A stretch of DNA of 64,000 nucleotides from Microbispora hainanensis (GTDB lineage: Bacteria; Actinomycetota; Actinomycetes; Streptosporangiales; Streptosporangiaceae). A program made the position numbers and the translations under genes. The notes under the pieces were generated by a model, which was not told the DNA's origin, did no database searches, and saw nothing but the letters and a program-made list of their open reading frames with translations. Location: the NCBI RefSeq assembly GCF_006874475.1, contig NZ_VIRM01000001.1:248001-312000 (forward strand), written 5' to 3'. Of the stretch, positions 58,544 through 64,000 are shown one piece after another (position 1 is the stretch's first letter; every line of letters starts with the position of its first letter).

Positions 58544-59371
58544 TCAGCTGCCGGCGAGGAGCTCGACCACGGGGGCGAGGGCGTCGGCGAAGAAGCCGCT
58601 GACGGTGATGTAGGACAGGCCCAGCTCGTCGCGGCGGCGCAGCAGCGTGTCGGCCATCTCGCGGGGCGAGCCGCGGAGGATGGCGGCGGCCTCCGCCGAC
58701 GGGGTCCTGAGCCCCTCGGGCACCCACGGGGGCGGCTCGTCGCCGATCTGGAGCAGGTTCATGCTCAGCTCGATGTCGTCGAACCTCGCCCCGGCCGCCT
58801 CCCGCAGCGTGCCGACGGGCCCGCGCAGGCCCTCTTCCGTCGTGTCGGCCTGTACGGCGAGCGCCACGATGTCGGCCTCCTCCGCGGCCAGGGCCAGCAT
58901 GCGGGGACGGGCTCCCGCGATCATGATCGGCGGCCCCTGGCGCTGCACGGTGTTCCTGCTGCCGGCGAAGGCAGTCCGCACTTCGCCGATCACCGTACGG
59001 ACCAGCGCGACGCGTTCGGCCGCCGTGCCGTACGGCATGCCGAGCGCCCGGGCGTCCTCCTCGGCGGCGGGCCGCCCGGCCCCCACGCCGACCTCAAGAC
59101 GTCCGCCGGACAGGAAGTCGAGCCCGGCGAGCTCGTGCGCGAGCTGCGGCGGGTTGCGGTAGGGCGCGGCCAGGACGAACGTGCCCACGCGCAGCGTCGT
59201 CGTGACGGTGGCCGCGGCGGTCATCGCGAGCAGCGGCGGCAGCGTCCCCAGCGTGTCGGGGACGAGCAGGGTCGAGTAGCCGAGGTCCTCGGCATGGCGG
59301 GCCGTCGCCGTCCACGCGGCGGCGTCGGGGGCCATGCCTGCGACGACCCCGAAACGGAATTCCTTGCTCAT
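58544..59371 (-). CDS. LLM class flavin-dependent oxidoreductase (F420-type)
   Basis: Luciferase-like monooxygenase fold, 275 residues: FRFGVVAGMAPDAAAW, AEDLGYSTLLVPDTLG, LRVGTFVLAAPYRNP, DFLSGGRLEVGVGAGRP and PIMIAGARPRMLALA. The layout resembles TIGR03621-type F420-linked proteins of actinobacteria. Substrate unknown. Stop is five bases from that of the convergent dehydrogenase. Confidence 0.87.
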   Translation of the reverse strand: MSKEFRFGVVAGMAPDAAAWTATARHAEDLGYSTLLVPDTLGTLPPLLAMTAAATVTTTLRVGTFVLAAPYRNPPQLAHELAGLDFLSGGRLEVGVGAGRPAAEEDARALGMPYGTAAERVALVRTVIGEVRTAFAGSRNTVQRQGPPIMIAGARPRMLALAAEEADIVALAVQADTTEEGLRGPVGTLREAAGARFDDIELSMNLLQIGDEPPPWVPEGLRTPSAEAAAILRGSPREMADTLLRRRDELGLSYITVSGFFADALAPVVELLAGS

Positions 59372-59446
59372 GCCGCCGATCCTCGCCGTTCAGGACGGTG
59401 CCGTCGTCCTCCCATCGGAGGCGGGTTCCGTACTCCGGGAGGCGTA

Positions 59447-60361
59447 TCAGACGGTCTCGAGCGCGGCCGCGCGCTCCAGCCGTGCCGTACGGGCGGAGCG
59501 CACGCTGTCCCAGGTGAACACGCTCAACGCGAGCCAGACGACCACGAACCCGGCCCACCGGCTGACGGGCATGGTCTCGTGGACGATCAGCACCCCGCAC
59601 AGGAACTGCAGCACCGGGGCGATGTACTGGAGCAGGCCGATGACGGTGAGCGGAACCCGCAGCGCGGAGGCCGTGAAGAGCATCAGCGGCACCGCGGTGA
59701 TGAGACCGGACAGCGCCAGCAGCAGCGCGTGGCCGAGACCGTGGTCGCCGAAGGTCCCGGTGCCGTTCGTCTGGAGGACGATCAGGTAGCCCAGGGCCGG
59801 CACCAGCAGCACGAGCGTCTCGATGGTCAGGCTCTCCGCGCTGCCCACCCCCGCCGCCTTCTTGATCAGGCCGTACGTGCCGAAGCTGACAGCGAGCACG
59901 AGGGCGATCCACGGGAGGCGCCCGTAGTCGAGCGTCAGGATGAGGACCGCGACGGTGCCCAGCCCGACGGCGATCCACTGCCACCGGCGCAGCCGCTCCC
60001 GGAAGATCAGCACTCCGAACAGCACGCTGACCAGGGGATTGATGAAGTAGCCGAGTGCGCTTTCCACCACATGGCCGGTGTTGACGGCGTAGATGTAGAC
60101 GCCCCAGTTGACCGAGACCGTGACGGCCGCGAGCGCGAGGAGGATCAGCTGGCGGCGCGTGATGGCGCGGATCCACGACCAGTGGCGGCGTACGGCGAGG
60201 ACCGCGACCACCACGACCAGCGACCACACCATCCGGTGGGCGAGGATCTCCACGGCGCCGGAGGGCTTGAGCAGAGGCCAGTAGAGAGGGAACAGGCCCC
60301 ACATCGTGTAGGCGGCGACGCCATACAGGACACCACGGCGCGTATCAGGCATGAAGCCCAT
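59447..60361 (-). CDS. rarD: RarD-type EamA transporter
   Basis: Ten-helix DMT protein with the RarD-specific start RRGVLYGVAAYTMWGLFPLY, AHRMVWSLVVV, NWGVYIYAVNTGHVVESALG and YFINPLVSVLFGVLIFRERL. 304 residues, or 301 if the second Met (60352) is used. Diverges from msrA across a 126-base gap with a long inverted repeat. Confidence 0.93.
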   Translation of the reverse strand: MGFMPDTRRGVLYGVAAYTMWGLFPLYWPLLKPSGAVEILAHRMVWSLVVVVAVLAVRRHWSWIRAITRRQLILLALAAVTVSVNWGVYIYAVNTGHVVESALGYFINPLVSVLFGVLIFRERLRRWQWIAVGLGTVAVLILTLDYGRLPWIALVLAVSFGTYGLIKKAAGVGSAESLTIETLVLLVPALGYLIVLQTNGTGTFGDHGLGHALLLALSGLITAVPLMLFTASALRVPLTVIGLLQYIAPVLQFLCGVLIVHETMPVSRWAGFVVVWLALSVFTWDSVRSARTARLERAAALETV

Positions 60362-60395
60362 CTTTGCCGCTTACCTGGATTCAGCACAAATAAGG

Positions 60396-60420
60396 GTCTC
60401 TACGTGTGAGATTTAGAGAC
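60396..60420. promoter_or_regulatory. 7-bp inverted repeat between rarD and msrA
   Basis: GTCTCTA (60396-60402) and TAGAGAC (60414-60420) flank an 11-base spacer in an AT-richer divergent promoter region. Arm-to-arm centre spacing is about 18 bases, so a dimeric regulator could bind. No known consensus is recognised. Confidence 0.45.
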
Positions 60421-60487
60421 GCTTACGTGGGGAACAAGGTCGCCCGCTGTCTGGTTGGGGATGGCAGAACGGAAGGAAGGGTACGAG

Positions 60488-61150
<663 letters not shown>

Positions 61151-61167
61151 CCTTTTGGAACACAGCT

Positions 61168-61194
61168 GGCCCGGAGCCCGAGCTGCCCCGGGCC
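61168..61194 (+). terminator. Terminator-like hairpin after msrA
   Basis: GGCCCGG and CCGGGCC form a 7-bp stem with a 13-base loop, 17 bases after the msrA stop. No T-run. Possibly ends the msrA transcript before the antitoxin promoter. Confidence 0.35.
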
Positions 61195-61276
61195 GGCACA
61201 GTCGCTCTCAGCGGGTTGCGATCAGTTGCCGCGCCACGCGGCTGTCCGGGGCGGTTCCGCTGATTACACTCGATAC

Positions 61277-61483
61277 ATGAGCGTGATGCGCGAGGAACTC
61301 CACCACCTGGTTGATCGGCTGCCAGAGGAGAAGGTGGCTCCTCTGCTCAGGCTCGTCCGCGATCAGCTCGAAGAGCCGCCTGTGGTGCGCGACCTGCCGT
61401 TCATCGGCATGCTCGAAGCCGAGCCGGATTTCGCGGAACGCTCGGAGGAGATTCTCCGCGCGGAGGACAATCACTCTTTGTGA
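61277..61483 (+). CDS. Antitoxin-like small protein paired with a PIN toxin
   Basis: 68 residues: an N-terminal helix pair (REELHHLVDRLPEEKVAPLL), then a disordered acidic tail (LEAEPDFAERSEEILRAE), the usual layout of VapB-like antitoxins that wrap the toxin. No AbrB or RHH DNA-binding domain is visible. A TACACT -10 (61265-61270) ends 6 bases before the ATG, so the module is probably leaderless. Its stop overlaps the PIN gene by GTGA. Confidence 0.8.
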   Translation: MSVMREELHHLVDRLPEEKVAPLLRLVRDQLEEPPVVRDLPFIGMLEAEPDFAERSEEILRAEDNHSL

Positions 61484-62052
61484 TCATCATCGACTCGGGT
61501 CCGTTGGTTGCGGCCGTGAACGTCCGGGACCGCCATCATCAGGCCTGTGCCCGACTTCTGCGGACTCATCCGGGGCCCTTGCTCGTCCCCGCGACCGTGG
61601 CTACCGAGGTATGCCAGCTCGTCGAGAAACGGCAGGGCAGCAAAGCGGACGCGGCGTTTCTACGCTCTTTCGGAGCAGGTCTGACCTTGGTGGATCTCAC
61701 AGAACGTGATCTGCAGCGTATGGGCGACCTGGTGGAGACGTACGCGAGTCTCCCACTCGGGGCGGTTGATGCCTCTGTGATCGCGATCGCTGAGCGACTC
61801 GGTGTCACGGAAGTGGCAACGCTCGACCGCCGCCACTTCACCGTTGTCCGTCCCCAGCACACCGGTGCACTCATGCTGCTGCCGGAGCGGCTCCGAGCGC
61901 TGTCCCGTCCTGCGGCCCTGAGCGGTGTGATTCCGCGGCCGAAGCGGCACTGGCGCGAGCTTGCGATTTGTTGCCTGAAGCGGAGCACTACCACCAGCAA
62001 TACCTTTTTAAGGTGCCGAACGGCTACTGCGGCATCGGCGGCACGGGCGTGA
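61480..62052 (+). CDS. PIN domain (VapC-like) ribonuclease toxin with altered C terminus
   Basis: PIN acidic residues: Asp in [13 protein letters not shown], Glu in [11 protein letters not shown], and the [12 protein letters not shown]...VATLDRRHF region. A normal VapC would end near residue 135 (about 61885). Here the frame continues 50 residues through the junction and the second msrA-tail copy in a different frame, ending at 62052. The extra part is Arg/Thr-rich and looks non-native, so the natural stop was probably lost in the rearrangement. Toxin activity is unproven. Confidence 0.8.
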   Translation: MIIIDSGPLVAAVNVRDRHHQACARLLRTHPGPLLVPATVATEVCQLVEKRQGSKADAAFLRSFGAGLTLVDLTERDLQRMGDLVETYASLPLGAVDASVIAIAERLGVTEVATLDRRHFTVVRPQHTGALMLLPERLRALSRPAALSGVIPRPKRHWRELAICCLKRSTTTSNTFLRCRTATAASAARA

Positions 62053-62087
62053 GCTGCCCCGTCGGCCTGACCACCGGCGAGAGCTGA
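61989..62087 (+). repeat. msrA 3'-end repeat, copy B
   Basis: Encodes [20 protein letters not shown], then [12 protein letters not shown] and a stop, in the msrA frame but without any MsrA body. It ends at TGA 62085-62087, which abuts the stop of the minus-strand PIN remnant (TGATCA). 91% identical to 61052-61150. It keeps the typical VSCP of MsrA proteins where copy A has VTCP, so it may come from a related msrA allele. Confidence 0.93.
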
Positions 62088-62340
62088 TCAGTCGCCCGGC
62101 AGGATGGTGAGTCGTTGCCCCTTGGGAAGGTGACGAGGGGCAACGACGAGATAGTCCCGCTGATCCAGCGTGGCGACTTCGCGAAGGTCGAAGCATTCGG
62201 CCAGGGCTATCAAGCAGGCGTCGACGGCCTGAAGCCGGAGCGAAGCGTAGGCCGAGAGCAGTTCGGACATCCGCCGGTAGTCGTGAGGAGTCACCTCGAT
62301 CACGCGAAGTTCGTCGTCGGCGATGGCGTGCGAGGACGGC
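62088..62340 (-). pseudogene. 5'-truncated second PIN domain gene
   Basis: The minus strand encodes about 80 residues resembling the C-terminal half of the PIN protein next door: VTPHDYRRMSELLSAYASLR, LQAVDACLIALAECFDLREV, then ATLDQRDYLVVAPRH. Compare [20 protein letters not shown] and [20 protein letters not shown] in the intact gene. The N-terminal half with the first catalytic Asp and Glu is missing. It converges with msrA-tail copy B. I read it as a decayed toxin gene. Confidence 0.75.
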
Positions 62341-62457
62341 GGGCCGGAGTGCGGCGATGCGAGTCGACCTCGACACCGGGAGCAGCCGCCCGGGAACTGG
62401 GCGACAGGTCGCTCGCCGAAGCGTGCACCGCGGTCAACCGCTGGCCGGGACGGGACG

Positions 62458-62487
62458 TTGATCGGACGCTCTCGCGGCCCCTAGGAT
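62458..62487 (+). promoter_or_regulatory. Promoter of the Phe-leader/methyltransferase transcript
   Basis: TTGATC (62458-62463) and TAGGAT (62482-62487) with an 18-base spacer. Start of transcription is expected about 7 bases after the -10, at or next to GTG 62495, so the leader peptide below would be translated as leaderless mRNA. Confidence 0.65.
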
Positions 62488-62494
62488 TGCGGCC

Positions 62495-62527
62495 GTGACG
62501 TTCACGTTCTTCTTCCACCTCCGCTAG
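62495..62527 (+). CDS. Phe-rich 10-residue leader peptide
   Basis: GTG 62495 opens a frame for (M)TFTFFFHLR followed by TAG. Four of ten residues are Phe, three of them in a row (TTC TTC TTC). With the leaderless promoter before it and alternative hairpins after it, this has the form of a ribosome-mediated attenuation leader sensing Phe-tRNA. It is too short to be found by ORF callers. Confidence 0.6.
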   Translation: MTFTFFFHLR

Positions 62528-62591
62528 CCGCCGTCGGCGAAGCGAGGACCTGCCCGTCGCCGACGAGGCGGGACGGCGGTGTGCCGTCCCG
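62528..62591 (+). promoter_or_regulatory. Attenuator-like RNA hairpins after the Phe leader
   Basis: Three pairings can form. (1) GTCGGCG (62533-62539) with CGCCGAC (62558-62564). (2) CGGGACGGC (62569-62577) with GCCGTCCCG (62583-62591), a perfect 9-bp stem with a 5-base loop. (3) CCGCCGTC (62528-62535) with GACGGCGG (62572-62579), which excludes both 1 and 2. This is the mutually exclusive set expected of an attenuator. No T-run follows stem 2, so it may act as a weak terminator or by blocking the downstream start. Confidence 0.55.
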
Positions 62592-62618
62592 GGCCGACGC
62601 GGAAGAAGAACGGTCACG

Positions 62619-62678
62619 ATGCGCGTACGCGCTGTCGCTCTCACCGCTCCGCGTCCCAGCGCTCTCGCCGTCCCATGA
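62619..62678 (+). CDS. 19-residue linker ORF before the methyltransferase
   Basis: ATG 62619 (after GAAGAAGAACGG) opens MRVRAVALTAPRPSALAVP and ends TGA 62676-62678, overlapping the methyltransferase ATG (62675) as ATGA. The methyltransferase itself lacks a ribosome site, so this short frame could deliver ribosomes by coupling. Function otherwise none expected. Confidence 0.35.
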   Translation: MRVRAVALTAPRPSALAVP

Positions 62679-63748
62679 CGGCGGCGAGCCTGGTGGCGCG
62701 GTGCGTCCACGGGCTTGAGCCGACGGTCGCCGCAGAGGTACTGCGGCGCGGGCTCGGCGTCATTACTCACATCGGGCATCGCGAGGTGCACTTCCGGGTG
62801 GCGCGGTCGCCCGCGCCGCCCGGCCTCATAGGGGACCTGCGCACGGCGGACGACGTGTTCCTGCTGGCCGCGCAGGGTTCCGACGTCGGCGTGTCGCGGA
62901 AGGGAGCCGCCGCGCTCGCGGGCCTCGCGGGGGTCGCCGACCTCGCCGTCCTGGCACGGCTGCGCCGCCACTACGGCGGCCTGGGCGCGATCACCGGCGT
63001 TGAGGTGTCAGCGTCGTTCCTCGGCAGGCGCAACTTCACGAGGTACGACGTGGAGGACGCGGTCGGGCACGCCCTGGCTGCCCGCCTGGGGGTCGGTTAC
63101 CACTCACGGCGCGGCGGCGCGCCGCCCCCGGGTCACAGCGGCTGGCGTGTCACCCTCGACGGTGAGCGGGCCACGCTGCTGCTGCGGATCGCCGAGCGCC
63201 CCCTGCATCGGCGGGCGTACAAGCGGCGGTCCGTCCCGGGGACCCTGCACCCCCCGCTCGCCGCCGCCATGGTGGCCATGGCAGGCATTGAACCCGGCGA
63301 CACGGTCCTGGATCCCTGCTGCGGCGCTGGGACGCTGCTGATCGAAGCTGTGCGGCAGCGGCCGGGCATCCGCGCCCACGGGTTCGACCTGGCCTGGCAG
63401 GCGGTGGCGGCCGCGCGGGAGAACGCCGCGGGGCTGCCCGTCGCCGTCACCTTGGCCGACGCCGGCCGCCTGCCGGTGCCGGACGGCGTCGCCGACCGCG
63501 TGCTGGCCAACCCGCCCTGGGGCGGACAGGTCGCCCCGGGCGGTCTGCTGGCGGCGTCCGCCGGACGCTGGTGGGCGGAGCTGCGCCGGGTGCTCGCGCC
63601 CGGCGGGACCGCAGTGGTCCTGCTTCCCGGCGTCGGCGAGCTGCCGCTCGGCATCAGTCAGGGCCTCACGCCCGTGCACCTGCAACGCGTACGGGTCGCC
63701 GGGGCGGAGTCGTTCCTCGTCCGGTGGACGGCGCCCCGGCTGGGGTGA
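62675..63748 (+). CDS. THUMP-type class I SAM-dependent RNA methyltransferase
   Basis: 357 residues. The N-terminal part (LVARCVHGLEPTVAAEVLRR to about residue 160) is THUMP-like, for RNA binding. The catalytic Rossmann domain has TVLDPCCGAGTLLIEAVRQR, GFDLAWQAVAAARENAAG and the catalytic NPPWGGQV, as in the TrmN/RlmL (UPF0020) group that makes N2-methylguanosine. Which tRNA or rRNA position it modifies is not visible. It follows the Phe-leader attenuator with no clear ribosome site of its own. Confidence 0.85.
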   Translation: MTAASLVARCVHGLEPTVAAEVLRRGLGVITHIGHREVHFRVARSPAPPGLIGDLRTADDVFLLAAQGSDVGVSRKGAAALAGLAGVADLAVLARLRRHYGGLGAITGVEVSASFLGRRNFTRYDVEDAVGHALAARLGVGYHSRRGGAPPPGHSGWRVTLDGERATLLLRIAERPLHRRAYKRRSVPGTLHPPLAAAMVAMAGIEPGDTVLDPCCGAGTLLIEAVRQRPGIRAHGFDLAWQAVAAARENAAGLPVAVTLADAGRLPVPDGVADRVLANPPWGGQVAPGGLLAASAGRWWAELRRVLAPGGTAVVLLPGVGELPLGISQGLTPVHLQRVRVAGAESFLVRWTAPRLG

Positions 63749-63810
63749 GCGGGGCTTTCCGCCGGGAGTGGATGCTTGTCTACTCCCGGCGGAGGGGCGG
63801 GCGGCGGGCC

Positions 63811-64000
63811 CACCCATGCCCGGGGTGGTGACGATGAGGCCGTCCTCACGGAGTTTGGCGGTCACCGTGCGTATGGTCACGCGGGCGACGCCGAACTCGC
63901 TTTTCATCTGGACCTCGGAGATGAGGTAGGAGGGCGGATACTCCCAGGACCTTGGCTCGCGATGCCTGAGGTCACAAGCGGAGGCCGCGTCCGGTACGCC
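63811..64000 (-). CDS. GntR family regulator, fragment at the window edge
   Basis: Minus-strand frame entering from the right edge reads EYPPSYLISEVQMKSEFGVA, then RVTIRTVTAKLREDGLIVTT and PGMG, a GntR winged helix of the small actinobacterial type. The start lies outside the window. After PGMG the frame does not give the expected GTFV wing; it runs on antisense to the methyltransferase, which suggests a frameshift or truncated 3' end. Probably a decayed or very short regulator. Confidence 0.65.

Overview
The window is high-GC, gene-dense chromosomal DNA from a filamentous actinobacterium. It carries homologues of the Streptomyces developmental regulators BldN/RsbN, BldC and a BdtA-like small DNA-binding protein. 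It also has a menaquinone-based respiratory chain and many genes that appear to be read as leaderless mRNA (-10 hexamer 6-8 bases before the start codon). The mix suggests Streptosporangiaceae or a close relative rather than Streptomyces; that placement is inference from memory of gene content.

Layout. 1-7.0 kb: a broken NmrA-type reductase, proC, a MacAB-like lipoprotein/ABC export operon, acuC and a phosphatase-like gene. 7.3-15.7 kb: a conserved housekeeping and developmental block (BdtA-like protein, 32-residue bS22-like ribosomal protein, epimerase, acyltransferase, alpha/beta hydrolase, HAD phosphatase, rsbN-bldN, a membrane protein ending in an ABM-like domain, glutaredoxin). 15.8-23.6 kb: rex-hemA-hemC-hemD-hemB, a prim-pol domain gene and hemL. 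23.6-26.3 kb: Uma2, a DMT transporter with a 38-residue mini-ORF, and LysR. 26.3-31.6 kb: histidine phosphatase and the System II cytochrome c maturation genes (TlpA/ResA, CcdA, ResB, CcsB). 31.7-33.3 kb: a lethal-factor-like zinc peptidase and bldC. 33.6-54 kb: DUF4229, a secreted beta-propeller, menG, a geranylgeranyl-reductase-like gene, the complete 14-gene nuoA-N operon and a polyprenyl diphosphate synthase. 54-61 kb: accessory metabolism. 61-62.4 kb: a toxin-antitoxin scar flanked by two copies of the msrA 3' end. 62.4-64 kb: a Phe-rich leader peptide with attenuator-like hairpins before a THUMP RNA methyltransferase, then a GntR fragment at the edge.

Functional theme. Haem synthesis, cytochrome c maturation, menaquinone synthesis and complex I lie together. 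Two Rex operators, one near-perfect before rex-hemACDB and one perfect before the GGR-nuo operon, share the same downstream flank, so NADH/NAD+ sensing probably ties haem supply to complex I. The developmental regulators are interleaved with this respiratory core.

Most unusual items: the Phe-codon leaderless attenuator, the VapBC-like module bounded by a 91% identical msrA 3'-end duplication, a BldN with no room for the long Streptomyces pro-sequence, related intercistronic elements inside the nuo operon, and the membrane/ABM fusion next to bldN.
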